Shown here piece by piece: positions 1-7,494 of a stretch of 64,000 nt of DNA. The stretch is from Candidatus Bathyarchaeota archaeon (GTDB taxonomy: Archaea > Thermoproteota > Bathyarchaeia > TCS64): positions 124,001-188,000 of the forward strand of contig JAOZHO010000037.1 in the NCBI GenBank assembly GCA_026014875.1, written 5' to 3'. How positions within the stretch are numbered: position 1 is the first letter of the stretch; every line of letters starts with the position of its first letter. Below the pieces are notes generated by a model. That model had not been told where the DNA came from and made no database searches. It saw nothing but the letters and a program-made list of their open reading frames with translations. A program made the translations under genes and the position numbers.

Positions 1-333
1 GCGAGGAGGACCCTGGACGCCTCCCCTCGAGCGGCATCCGCATTGTTGAGGCTCGCCATCCGGGGGCTCATCTCCCACCTGGGGGAGACCGACGACATCG
101 CCGAGAACCTGGAGTATCTGAAGAAACAGGGTCTCGATGAGAAAATCCAGGTCGCGCTGCAGCGGGTGAGGATGGTGGGAGAGGAAGCCGTGGAGCCCGG
201 GATGATCGACTCGGGAGACGGGGAGGAGACGGCGAGGGCGCTCTTCGAGATCCTGAATCTGATCGTGGATGCGTTGATGGTGCAGCCTCGGAGGGTCGAC
301 GAGATGCTGGGGAAGCTGCCCGAGAGGGAATAG
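1..333 (+). CDS. C-terminal part of a helical DUF4145-like protein (5' truncated by window)
   Basis: The reading frame is open from the first base, so this is the 3' end of a gene starting outside the window; TTG and ATG codons inside it should not be taken as the start. The visible 110 residues are predicted all-helical. They begin with an A-A-S-A-L-L-R-L-A-I-R-type helix and end with acidic helices, a pattern that resembles the C-terminal DUF4145 domain found at the end of archaeal zinc-ribbon and restriction-associated proteins. The family assignment is by eye and tentative; coding status is well supported by the long open frame. Confidence 0.6.
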   Translation, partial: ARRTLDASPRAASALLRLAIRGLISHLGETDDIAENLEYLKKQGLDEKIQVALQRVRMVGEEAVEPGMIDSGDGEETARALFEILNLIVDALMVQPRRVDEMLGKLPERE

Positions 334-379
334 TTCATCGTTACGGTTCTGACTGGTTTTTCGGGCCGTTGAAGGATTA

Positions 380-1252
380 TCACGCTAGGACGGCGAGGAT
401 GTAGACTCCCAGGAATATGATGGTGGAGCTCATGAGGCGTACCCTGCCATATTTCTCGCGTAGGAGGAGGACTCCCGCGGCGGCGCCGAGGACGACGCTG
501 AGCTGGCGGAGGGCGAGGATGTAGCTGACCTGGACCCGGCTCATGGCGATGAGGACGAGGACGTAGCCGAATCTCATGAGGAAACCCCCGGCGGTGGCGT
601 TGACCCGGGAGTTCCTCCATTCCCGGACAAGGGCGTCTTTTCCTCGCCTCCAGAGGATCGCGACGGTCATCATGGGGACTATGAATGCCTCGAGCCAGAG
701 GGAGTATGCGACGGGGTCCACGGCGGTGACGCCCATCTTGTCGGTGAGTGAGTAGACGGTGGTCCAGAGGGCGGTGAGGAGGGCGAATTGGGAGGCTCGG
801 CCCCTCAGGGAGCGGAGGGGGAGGGTGATGTCCTTGAGGGTGAAGCTCTCGAGGTGGATTGTGTAGACGCCGATGACCATGGTGGCGATGCCCACGACGC
901 CCCAGGCCGAGATGCTCTCGTTGAGGAATAGCACAGCCAGGATGGTGAGGAAAAGGGGGGAGCTGCGGGCGAGGGGGTAGACGACGGAGAGGTCGCCGTG
1001 CTCGTAGGCTTTGCCCAGGGAGATGAAGTAGAGGGTCTCCGCGACGGCGCTCACGAGCATGTAGGGCAGAGCGGCGAGGGGGAAGCTCCAGTCGGGGAGG
1101 ATGATGAGGTAGACGGGGAGGAGGGTGACGAGGGAGGTGGTGACCATGATCCACATGTAGGCCTCCTTGTCTTCCCCTTTCTTCGCGAGGACGTTCCATG
1201 TGGCGTGGGAGAACGCGGAGGCGACCACGAGGAGGAATGGGCCGGGTTCCAT
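380..1252 (-). CDS. EamA/DMT-superfamily transporter
   Basis: A 290-residue polytopic membrane protein with about ten hydrophobic segments arranged as two EamA repeats (roughly residues 1-130 and 150-290), the normal size for drug/metabolite transporters. The second repeat has the usual arrangement of LRQLSVVLGAAAGVLLL followed by REK. It likely sits in the cytoplasmic membrane and exports or imports a small metabolite; the substrate cannot be read from sequence. It is divergent from thpR, with the shared intergenic region at 1253-1386. The ATG at 1252 is followed directly by the first membrane helix. Confidence 0.9.
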   Translation of the reverse strand: MEPGPFLLVVASAFSHATWNVLAKKGEDKEAYMWIMVTTSLVTLLPVYLIILPDWSFPLAALPYMLVSAVAETLYFISLGKAYEHGDLSVVYPLARSSPLFLTILAVLFLNESISAWGVVGIATMVIGVYTIHLESFTLKDITLPLRSLRGRASQFALLTALWTTVYSLTDKMGVTAVDPVAYSLWLEAFIVPMMTVAILWRRGKDALVREWRNSRVNATAGGFLMRFGYVLVLIAMSRVQVSYILALRQLSVVLGAAAGVLLLREKYGRVRLMSSTIIFLGVYILAVLA

Positions 1253-1386
1253 TGCACCTAGGGTAGGGGGATCGCTAATATGCTTGACGTATGAGGGGGA
1301 CGTCCGTCAGACATTTTTTCCCTCTGCTCGGGGTTAGGGTAACTACTTTATCCTGTGCGGTCGTTTGGTTGCAGGGGCGCGGGGCT

Positions 1387-1947
1387 ATGGGTGTCAGGTG
1401 TTTCGTTGCGGTTGAGGTGGATGATCCGGGCGTCTTGAACGCTCTGGGGAGTTTTCAGGCCGGGCTGGTTGGGTCAGGGGGGGATCTGAAGCCTGTGGAG
1501 CGGGAGAATATCCATCTCACGTTGAAGTTCCTAGGGGACGTGGACGATGGGCTCCTGGAGGAGGTGAAGCGGATAGTAAGCAGTTTGAGCTTCGAGCCTT
1601 TCAGGATGGCCCTCGCGGAGACGGGGGCGTTCCCTAATCTGAGGAGGCCCAGGGTGATCTGGGCGGGGGTCTCCGAGGGGGTCGACGAGTTGGCGGCGAT
1701 TTTTGGTGAGTTGGAGGCCGGGTTCGTGGGGCTGGGATTCAAGCGGGAGGGGCGGCGGTTCAGCCCTCACATCACGATAGGCCGGGTGAGGTCGGGGAGG
1801 AACCGGGACTGGCTCATGGAGGAGGTCCTCAGGCACAGGGATGCGGATTTCGGGGGTTTCGAGGTCGGGAGCGTTAAGCTGAAGCGGAGCGTCCTGACGC
1901 CGAGGGGTCCGGTCTATTCGACCCTAGCGGAATCGGGTCGGAGCTAG
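1387..1947 (+). CDS. thpR: RNA 2',3'-cyclic phosphodiesterase (ThpR, 2H family)
   Basis: A 2H phosphoesterase fold protein of 186 residues. Both catalytic H-x-T motifs are visible: HLTLKF near residue 44 and HITIGR near residue 130, at the spacing typical of ThpR / 2'-5' RNA ligase family. Family members open 2',3'-cyclic phosphates on RNA and can ligate tRNA halves in vitro. I chose the ATG at 1387 (MGVRCFVAVEV), because the family starts with (M)RxFVAVE; an in-frame ATG at 1291 would add 32 residues without homology. It lies near cca and tRNA-Pro, consistent with a tRNA-processing neighbourhood. Confidence 0.93.
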   Translation: MGVRCFVAVEVDDPGVLNALGSFQAGLVGSGGDLKPVERENIHLTLKFLGDVDDGLLEEVKRIVSSLSFEPFRMALAETGAFPNLRRPRVIWAGVSEGVDELAAIFGELEAGFVGLGFKREGRRFSPHITIGRVRSGRNRDWLMEEVLRHRDADFGGFEVGSVKLKRSVLTPRGPVYSTLAESGRS

Positions 1948-2098
1948 TGCGATAGCGCCATCCGGCGAGTCTATATTATTCTTAATTTGCGAACGGATCA
2001 CGGGTACAGTTCTTTTTAACTCTGTGTAACTTAGGGGATAGTCTTCGATAATCCCTTTATTAGGCGTGGTCGAAGCTGGAGGCATCGGGGTTGATGCC

Positions 2099-2473
2099 AT
2101 GGGTGCCCTAGCTAGCGTCTACGAGAGGACGGGGCTCTGCCCCCACACCGCTGCCTGCGACAGTTTCAGCGCGATCGTGAACAGCGAGAGCTGGATGGTG
2201 AGGACCCTCTCGGGGCTCCGGAGGGCGAGGCAGGCTGCCCTCAGCCAAGAGGAGGGGGGCTACACGGCGGATGGGCTTCAGGAGCGCCTCTTCCACTTGA
2301 GGCGGGTGAAAGAGCGTTGCTACAGCGGGCATCGGAGGTGTCTCCGGTTTTGGCAGCTGGAGAGGAGGGCTCGCAGCCTCGAGGATAGGTTTGGCTGGAG
2401 ATCGAGGGCCTCGACGGGGGAGAGGATGCTGGACTCTTTCTCGGTCTCCACGGTTAATCAGGAGAGCCGTTGA
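2099..2473 (+). CDS. hypothetical Cys-containing protein
   Basis: I do not recognise this protein. About 124 residues from the ATG at 2099 (a TTG at 2090 and a further upstream start are possible). It has a CPHTAAC segment near residue 14 and a second C-x6-C pair (CYSGHRRC) about 75 residues later, flanked by Arg-rich helices, so a metal-bound cysteine cluster is possible. A T-rich TATA-like segment lies near 2011-2020. The opposite strand is also open here, so coding is probable but not certain. Confidence 0.5.
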   Translation: MGALASVYERTGLCPHTAACDSFSAIVNSESWMVRTLSGLRRARQAALSQEEGGYTADGLQERLFHLRRVKERCYSGHRRCLRFWQLERRARSLEDRFGWRSRASTGERMLDSFSVSTVNQESR

Positions 2474-2591
2474 TTTCTCGCGGGCCACCATGCCCGACGG
2501 CTATTTTTCTTAACTCGGTGGCCGGTTTATCCTGCCCCGGGCATTGAGCTTATAGGATTCTTCCCGGGATCTATTCTCTGCGGTGTATTCG

Positions 2592-4001
2592 ATGGCGGGG
2601 GGCTCGTCCTGGGGGGAGATTCGGGGTAGAGTTCTCGATGTCGTCGTTCCCGGGCGGGCTGAGGTGGAGGCTGTGGGGGTGTTTGCCCGCAGGGTGGTGG
2701 AGGATCTGGGCGTCGGGCTCTCGGAGGCCGGGGTCCGGGGGGTTGCGGAGGTCCACGGGTCCGTTGCTCGGGGGACCTGGATTGCGGGGGATAGGGATTT
2801 CGATGTCTTCATCGTCCTCGAGGAGGGCTACGGGAGGGGGGACCTCCCGGCCGTGCTGGATGTTGTGAAGGGCATCTTGGGGGAGGGTTGGGTCGAGGCG
2901 TACTCCGAGCATCCCTATTTGATCGCCGAGGTCGATGGGTTCCGTGTCGAGTTCGTGCCCTGTTTCCGGGTCGACCCCCGGGAGGGGATTGTCTCTGCGA
3001 CAGATAGGACTCCGCACCACACGGGATTCGTCGTGGAACGCCTCCCCGTGTCTGCGAGGGACGAGGTCCGTCTCCTGAAGCGTTTCATGAAGGGCGTAGG
3101 GGTCTACGGGGCCGAGGTGAAAGTGGGGGGGTTCTCGGGCTATCTCTGCGAGCTGCTGGTGATCGCCCTGGGCTCCTTCGACGGCGTGCTTGAGGCGGCT
3201 TCCAGGTGGAGACGGGGCGAGGTGGTGGACCCCGTGGGGGGTTCGGATAATGATTCTCTCAGGAAGCGGTTCGGTGAGCCCCTCATCGTGCCCGATCCGG
3301 TTGACCCGGGGAGGAATGTGGCTTCCGCGGTCTCGGAGACCCGGTTCTGGGAGTTCTCGGCCGCCGCCAGGGCTTTCCTTGAGGGTCCGCGCTGGGAGTT
3401 CTTCTATCCCGTGGAGGGGGATGTGGATGGTGGGGGGTTGCTGGAGCGGGTTCGGGGTCACGGGTTTGACCTGGTCTTCCTCGTGGTGGGGGATGGAGAG
3501 GTGGAGGTCCCGGACGTGCTCTGGGGCCAGCTCTACAAGTCGGAGAGGGCCCTGGTTGCCGCTCTCGGGGAGGTGGGTTTCGGTGTGGTCCGCTCCGGGG
3601 TCTGGAGCGACGAGGAGTCGCGCCACGTCTTTGTCTTCGAGTTAGAGTCTGCGATTCTACCGGCTTTCGTGAGGAGGATGGGGCCCCCCGTGAGGATGGT
3701 GGAGGGGGGCCGCAGGTTCCTGGAGGCCCATGCGGGTTCGGAGGAGACTGTGTCGGGTCCCTGGGTGGAGGGGGATCGCTGGTGGGTCGTGATGAGGCGG
3801 GGGGAGCGGGGGGCTGGAGCTGCTTTGGGGTCGTTCCTCGTGGACGGGGGGCGGGGCGTCGGGGTCTCCCGGGGGATCGCCGAGAGGGTGTCCCGGGGTT
3901 TCAGTGTTCTCCTCGGAGGGGAGGTTGAGGAGGTCGTGACCCCCGATTTCGCCGCGTACTTGGATGGTTTCTTGAGAGGCAGGCCTGGCTGGCTTGAGTG
4001 A
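2592..4001 (+). CDS. cca: CCA tRNA nucleotidyltransferase, archaeal class I
   Basis: Adds or repairs the 3'-CCA of tRNAs using CTP and ATP. The N-terminal nucleotidyltransferase core shows the class I signature HGSVARGTW near residues 53-61 followed by the catalytic R-D-F-D-V-F (two carboxylates), then an FRVEFVPCF strand carrying the third acidic residue. The length of about 470 residues fits archaeal CCA enzymes of about 450. Start is ATG 2592; a GTG at 2583 is three codons upstream. The final TGA overlaps the TTG start of the next gene. The tRNA-Val gene in this window does not encode CCA, so the enzyme is needed. Confidence 0.95.
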   Translation: MAGGSSWGEIRGRVLDVVVPGRAEVEAVGVFARRVVEDLGVGLSEAGVRGVAEVHGSVARGTWIAGDRDFDVFIVLEEGYGRGDLPAVLDVVKGILGEGWVEAYSEHPYLIAEVDGFRVEFVPCFRVDPREGIVSATDRTPHHTGFVVERLPVSARDEVRLLKRFMKGVGVYGAEVKVGGFSGYLCELLVIALGSFDGVLEAASRWRRGEVVDPVGGSDNDSLRKRFGEPLIVPDPVDPGRNVASAVSETRFWEFSAAARAFLEGPRWEFFYPVEGDVDGGGLLERVRGHGFDLVFLVVGDGEVEVPDVLWGQLYKSERALVAALGEVGFGVVRSGVWSDEESRHVFVFELESAILPAFVRRMGPPVRMVEGGRRFLEAHAGSEETVSGPWVEGDRWWVVMRRGERGAGAALGSFLVDGGRGVGVSRGIAERVSRGFSVLLGGEVEEVVTPDFAAYLDGFLRGRPGWLE

Positions 4002-4755
4002 CGTTATCCCCCTCGAGGCGTTACTTGAGAGTCGGGCGGGTTTCCTGTTATCCTATCCCTCGGGCGATGTGGAGAGGGCGCGGGTTGTGCTGGGGGAGCT
4101 CGATGAGATGGGGATCTCCGCCCTCGTTCTGAGGGGGCGCCATGCGATCGCTGGCGTGCCTATCCTGGGTAAAGGGCACGTGGGGATCGTTATGACCGCT
4201 CTGCTCGGGGGGAAGGAGATGGCGGTGAAGCTGAGGCGTGCTGACGCTGATAGGGTGTCTATGGAGGCGGAGGGGGAGTTTCTGAGGGTGGCGAATGGGG
4301 TCTCGGTGGGACCTCGGTTTCTGGGGGTCTCACGGGAGGTCTTGGCGATGGAGCTCGTGGAGGGGGGCTACCTCGTGGACTGGGTGGGGGGATTGGGGTC
4401 CGGGGATGTTGGGCTGCTGCGGGGGGTTCTGCTGGATCTCATGAAGCAGGCCCGGAGGCTGGACGTTGAGGGTCTGGATCACGGGGAGCTCTCGAGCGCC
4501 CGGCGGCATGTCATCGTGTCGGGGGGCGTGGCGAGGATAGTGGATTTCGAGTCGGCGAGCGTCTCCCGGAGGTGTTCTAATGTGACGTCGATGGCGCAGT
4601 ACCTGTTCATCAATCGGGGGATGGCGGGAGGAGTGGAGGGGGTTATGCCGCTGCCCGACCGGGACGGCCTTGTGGCTGCGTTGTCGGCGTATCGGCGGCG
4701 GCCGGGGGAGGCGTCGTTCCGTAGGGTGCTGGCGGCGTCTGGGCTGGTGGAGTAA
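3994..4755 (+). CDS. predicted serine/threonine protein kinase, RIO/COG2112-like
   Basis: 253 residues with the outline of an archaeal minimal kinase: a glycine-rich LGKGHVGIV loop near residue 57, an A-V-K-L lysine near residue 77, a DHGELSS catalytic-loop equivalent near residue 165, and an I-V-D-F-E metal-binding aspartate near residue 184. This matches the small archaeal kinases grouped as COG2112, whose substrates are unknown. The TTG start overlaps the cca stop (TTGAGTGA), so the two genes are almost certainly translated together. Function is inferred from motifs only. Confidence 0.75.
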   Translation: MSDVIPLEALLESRAGFLLSYPSGDVERARVVLGELDEMGISALVLRGRHAIAGVPILGKGHVGIVMTALLGGKEMAVKLRRADADRVSMEAEGEFLRVANGVSVGPRFLGVSREVLAMELVEGGYLVDWVGGLGSGDVGLLRGVLLDLMKQARRLDVEGLDHGELSSARRHVIVSGGVARIVDFESASVSRRCSNVTSMAQYLFINRGMAGGVEGVMPLPDRDGLVAALSAYRRRPGEASFRRVLAASGLVE

Positions 4756-4792
4756 GAGTTTTAGGTGGGGGGCTGATCGTTGTTAGTTGCTC

Positions 4793-4866
4793 GGGACCGT
4801 GGTCCAGCTTGGCAGGATTCGCGCTTGGGGTGTGCGAGATCGTGGGTTCAAATCCCACCGGTCCCA
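4793..4866 (+). tRNA. tRNA-Pro (anticodon GGG)
   Basis: A complete cloverleaf: acceptor GGGACCG pairs with CGGTCCC, D stem GTCC/GGAT, anticodon stem CGCGC/GTGCG with loop TTGGGGT (anticodon GGG at positions 34-36), and T stem GTGGG/CCCAC around TTCAAAT. The discriminator is A4866 and CCA follows at 4867-4869. The last 34 bp through 4870 are repeated at 6838-6871, so the 3' half of this gene is an integration target and is now supplied by the integrated element. Confidence 0.95.
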
Positions 4867-4870
4867 CCAT
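4837..4870 (+). repeat. attL: 34-bp direct repeat (tRNA-Pro 3' end)
   Basis: Begins AGATCGTGGG and ends GGTCCCACCAT. It covers the T arm, acceptor 3' strand and CCA of the functional tRNA. Identity with 6838-6871 stops abruptly on both sides. Confidence 0.88.
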
Positions 4871-5048
4871 ATCAGAACCTAGGAAGTTTGAGAGTGAGAT
4901 TTTCCATACTTTAAGGGAATTGAAGAAAGCGGGATATGCTGAGAGCACAATTCAGACAACCTCTCAGAGATTGAAGCTTTTTGCAAAGCACTGTAACATG
5001 GATGACCCGGAGTCTGTGAGAAGCTATATCGCCTCAAAGATTGTATGA
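4839..5048 (+). pseudogene. integrase fragment int(C side), N-terminal SAM-like domain only
   Basis: Reading from the att core, the frame gives I-V-G-S-N-P-T-G-P-T (tRNA-derived) and then about 60 residues, including ELKKAGYAESTIQTTSQRLK, that look like the N-terminal core-binding (SAM-like) domain of a tyrosine recombinase. It stops at a TGA at 5046-5048, before any of the catalytic domain (R...H-x-x-R...Y), so the gene is truncated. In the circular form the frame would start at the ATG now at 6792. The assignment rests on this helical pattern and on the location at attL. Confidence 0.7.
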
Positions 5049-5374
5049 TGGCTTACAAGTCTGGGCTTGTGGATTGCATCCACTCCACCCCCTGAGTTGT
5101 ACTTATCTAGTGCCTCCTTTAGTTCATCCGAGTTATCCCGATGCTGGATGCCCTTCCGCTTTACCTTGGATTCCCTGATGATTTCAAGCGTCCCGCCGAA
5201 TGCTTTCACTAGGTCTCTGAACCATGCCTTCCGTGCCGAACCATTGTAATCTTCGTTGATAATTCCCTTCACCTTATTGTCATATAATCGTTTGATCAAA
5301 TAAACGGGGTTTTTCTTTAAATCACAAGATTTAAATAATTTTTCACAGTCATAGATCATATACGCCACCTTCAC
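5024..5374 (-). CDS. hypothetical protein in the tRNA-Pro element
   Basis: 116 residues, not recognised. The sequence is Lys-rich and mixed alpha/beta in appearance, with a central RKAWFRDLVKAFGG helix. Its AT-rich codon use is unlike the surrounding chromosome and matches the rest of the element. Its 3' end overlaps the truncated integrase by 25 bp tail to tail, which could mean that a rearrangement placed it there and removed the rest of int. It could itself be a fragment. Confidence 0.5.
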   Translation of the reverse strand: MKVAYMIYDCEKLFKSCDLKKNPVYLIKRLYDNKVKGIINEDYNGSARKAWFRDLVKAFGGTLEIIRESKVKRKGIQHRDNSDELKEALDKYNSGGGVDAIHKPRLVSHHTIFEAI

Positions 5375-5690
5375 ACCAATGCTTTGTGCATTGTGTGTGA
5401 GTTTTTATTATGCGACACATCAACTTATATTATTGTATTCCTCACTAATAAATGTTTCTATTTTATACTTTTCCTTAATGAAGTTAATATTGGTTGTATC
5501 TGTATTATTTATTATGAAGTGGAGATCATTAAATCTAATCAAAATATATGGCTTTTCACAGAATATTCTGCTAACAATATTTACGGAATTGACTACCTTC
5601 AGGTGTAGTGAGTTGAAGCTGTGGCACATTCCCTTCATGATGTGAAAAGGGGGCATTCAATGTCCGAACTAATGAGTGGATTCATCGTTA
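5375..5690. other. very AT-rich intergenic stretch of the element
   Basis: No gene, RNA or ordered repeat is convincing here. Short open frames occur on both strands, but the base composition makes such frames expected and none shows a ribosome-binding site or recognisable motif. Confidence 0.5.
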
Positions 5691-6356
5691 TCACGTAATA
5701 TCATCTTTTGTGATCTCAATGAAAACTTCCTCACTAAATCTTCCATAATTACCCTTTGAGTCAGTCCACTCATATCCCAGACCAAAACTGAAATCGACTG
5801 GCAACACATCAATGTACACATATGTATTGGCCCAAATAGACCAAGACTCACCAGATGAAATTTCCTCTTCCTCAATGATTCCAGCCTGTCGAATTTCAAG
5901 AACCACGTTTTCAGCAGTCTGCCTCCCCTTATTTTTGAATCTAAGAGTTATCATTTCAAGGTCTGGGTCATATGTCACATCTGAACATTCTAGGAGGGCT
6001 TGATCAGGCTTCGGTGTAAGTGATCCACCTAAGAAAAAGTAATAGATGATTAATCCAAAAACAATCAGCTGCAGACCCGATTTTATTTGATTCGTTGAAG
6101 TTTGAACCTGTTTTTTTTGGTTCAGTTTTTCTTGTTCTTGCTTCAGTTTTATTTCATTAATCCTTTTTCGGTTATTATCTGGACTAGATTCTGTCTTTGT
6201 CGGTTCTCTTTGTTCTTCAGTTAAATCAAATCTCTCTTTTGGGCTAACTCCGCAATTTGGACAAGGTCGATCATCAAAGAAAGAAGTGTAGGTATGCCCG
6301 CACATTGGACATCTGATTTCCTTTTCTTTTCTCCATCCCTGTAAATCTGAATCCAT
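5691..6356 (-). CDS. zinc-ribbon, single-pass membrane protein of the element
   Basis: 221 residues. An N-terminal zinc ribbon is visible: IRCPMCG near residue 14 and PCPNCG near residue 31. It is followed by a Lys/Glu/Gln-rich linker (about 60-115) that may be coiled coil, one transmembrane helix (LQLIVFGLIIYYFFLGG, about 117-133) and a beta-rich extracellular domain containing LRFKNKGRQTAENVVLEIR, typical of CARDB/FxLD-like Ig folds. This layout is common among archaeal membrane proteins of unknown role. Codon use is AT-rich like the rest of the element, so it was probably acquired with it. Confidence 0.7.
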   Translation of the reverse strand: MDSDLQGWRKEKEIRCPMCGHTYTSFFDDRPCPNCGVSPKERFDLTEEQREPTKTESSPDNNRKRINEIKLKQEQEKLNQKKQVQTSTNQIKSGLQLIVFGLIIYYFFLGGSLTPKPDQALLECSDVTYDPDLEMITLRFKNKGRQTAENVVLEIRQAGIIEEEEISSGESWSIWANTYVYIDVLPVDFSFGLGYEWTDSKGNYGRFSEEVFIEITKDDIT

Positions 6357-6791
6357 AAACTGAAGTTTTTACTGTTACAATATAAAAAATCAGCTATCTG
6401 TTTTTAGTTAAAAACGAATCTCAGTTAGCAGGTTTTATGACAATAAAGTCATTGACTAAATCTTTGTACCCCATTGACCCCCTAGGGGGTACATTGATTT
6501 GAAAAAATAGCGTAGATATATTCACTTCGATAAACGCTAAGGAATCCATTCACTCCATCAGGTGACCATAGACTATTCATCTCGGATTATCCACGCATTT
6601 CTTTCATCATTACAAACTCAAGAAAACGAGAAAATGAGTTTGATAGAGAATCAGTCTCAAAGGAAATAACTCGCTGCATTTTTTCTTATATATAGAAAAC
6701 AGGTTTTTTTGAATAAGGGGGCTAATTATGCCTCTATTTGTTATAAGGATCGTTTATAAGGGATATTGGCAACTATACTGAATGGATTGAA
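6357..6791. other. noncoding 435-bp region of the element
   Basis: AT-rich and without a supported gene. It contains a perfect GC-rich palindrome (listed separately) and a TATA-like GTTTATAAGG near 6748-6760 that could serve the integrase start at 6792. It probably holds the promoters and possibly the replication or maintenance signals of the former element. Confidence 0.45.
6477..6490. repeat. perfect 14-bp palindrome ACCCCCTAGGGGGT
   Basis: The palindrome sits in the AT-rich intergenic region of the element, where such a GC block stands out. A half-site-like GTACCCC precedes it at about 6467. It could be a repressor operator or a replication-protein site; no partner protein is visible. Confidence 0.55.
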
Positions 6792-6840
6792 ATGAAATCT
6801 TACGGAGCTGTTAGCGAAGCTGGAGAGCTGAGCCAGAAGA
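6792..6840 (+). pseudogene. integrase start fragment int(N side)
   Basis: An ATG at 6792 opens 16 codons (M-K-S-Y-G-A-V-S-E-A-G-E-L-S-Q-K) that run straight into the right-hand att core in the same frame used by the integrase fragment at attL. On the circular molecule these codons would therefore be the N-terminus of the integrase. In the chromosome the frame runs out of the element into host sequence after the core. Confidence 0.6.
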
Positions 6841-6871
6841 TCGTGGGTTCAAATCCCACCGGTCCCACCAT
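6838..6871 (+). repeat. attR: 34-bp direct repeat (tRNA-Pro 3' end copy)
   Basis: Identical to 4837-4870. It is preceded by sequence that is not tRNA-like (GAGCTGAGCCAGA), so it is only the displaced 3' end of the tRNA gene and not a second tRNA. Confidence 0.88.
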
Positions 6872-6876
6872 CGATA

Positions 6877-7044
6877 TTATAGGGCCCCCAGTAGAGTCGA
6901 TGTTTGTTTAAGACGTCTTGGTTTCTCCGAACCAAGGAGAACTATGTCAAGGTCCTGATGACCCTCTCCAAGAGAGCCGCCCTCACGCCCCCAGAGCACC
7001 ACATACTTCCCGGCATCGATCATCTCCACGGCGCCCTCAGGCAC
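6877..7044 (-). CDS. doubtful small ORF or gene remnant beside attR
   Basis: A 55-residue frame from GTG 7044, with normal-looking composition (contains GKYVVLWGREGG and DLDIVLLGSEKPRR) and three stop codons immediately upstream. It could be a small protein or the 3' remnant of a longer gene. No homology is recognised and there is no clear ribosome-binding site. Confidence 0.22.
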   Translation of the reverse strand: MPEGAVEMIDAGKYVVLWGREGGSLGEGHQDLDIVLLGSEKPRRLKQTSTLLGAL

Positions 7045-7136
7045 GAGACGGAACGCATAGCCCCCGATTCATCATTAACAGGCGCGTGATCCGGACAACC
7101 CGGAGAATAGCGAGTGAAGGATGTGGAAGGCTTCAG

Positions 7137-7349
7137 CTATTCTTCCTCTGAGATCTGCCGCTCGCTGACGGTTTCCATGATCCGCGCGATCTCGTCGAGA
7201 ACGAGGTCCCTGTTCACCGGCTCGGCCCGCCAGCGCTTGTCAAGCTCCCTCCTCTTCTCAGCGGACACCAGCCCCTCGCTGCGGAGGGTGTTCAGCAGCT
7301 CGACGAACTGCCCGTATTTAAACCGTTTATCGTCTTGGATACTATCCAT
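7137..7349 (-). CDS. small hypothetical helical protein
   Basis: 70 residues from ATG 7349, mostly helical, charged, ending in a run of glutamates. I chose this start because GGTGGAG lies just upstream as a good ribosome-binding site and a TATTTATC TATA-like box lies about 45 bp upstream; an ATG at 7409 would place that TATA inside the gene. Function unknown. Confidence 0.58.
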   Translation of the reverse strand: MDSIQDDKRFKYGQFVELLNTLRSEGLVSAEKRRELDKRWRAEPVNRDLVLDEIARIMETVSERQISEEE

Positions 7350-7494
7350 TCCCGTCTCCACCACGATCCCAAATGAACCTGAATCAGATAAATACCCATG
7401 CCTCTTCAAGCAGGGCGGGTGCGGCGGGCCGTTGCACCCCCCCCGTTTGTTGGGAGGTTTGTTGGTGGGGGACGCGACATCCGAGGACAGGGGC

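Larger units (their letters stand above)
4837..6871 (+). mobile_element. decayed SSV-type integrative element in tRNA-Pro
   Basis: A segment with a 2,001-bp repeat unit lies between two identical 34-bp copies of the tRNA-Pro 3' end. Its base composition is strikingly AT-rich compared with the GC-rich flanks. It carries a truncated integrase just inside the left repeat, the missing first codons of the same integrase just outside the core at the right end, and two unrecognised minus-strand genes. Joining the ends restores one frame across the core, as expected for elements whose attP lies inside int. The missing catalytic half of the integrase indicates the element can no longer mobilise itself. 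Confidence 0.85.

Noticed and set aside
2571-3626. 351-residue minus-strand frame opposite cca
   Set aside because: His/Pro/Arg-rich translation without motifs; the plus strand encodes a recognisable CCA-adding enzyme.
4643-4948. Minus-strand frame through tRNA-Pro with VGPVGFEPT
   Set aside because: The peptide is the translation of the antisense tRNA, a known annotation artefact.
5379-5656. AT-rich frames on both strands in the element
   Set aside because: Three mutually overlapping frames in very AT-rich DNA; none has a start signal or motif.
4873-6836. Intact integrase or recombination-competent element
   Set aside because: The integrase frame stops after the N-terminal domain and no R-H-R-Y catalytic part exists between the repeats.
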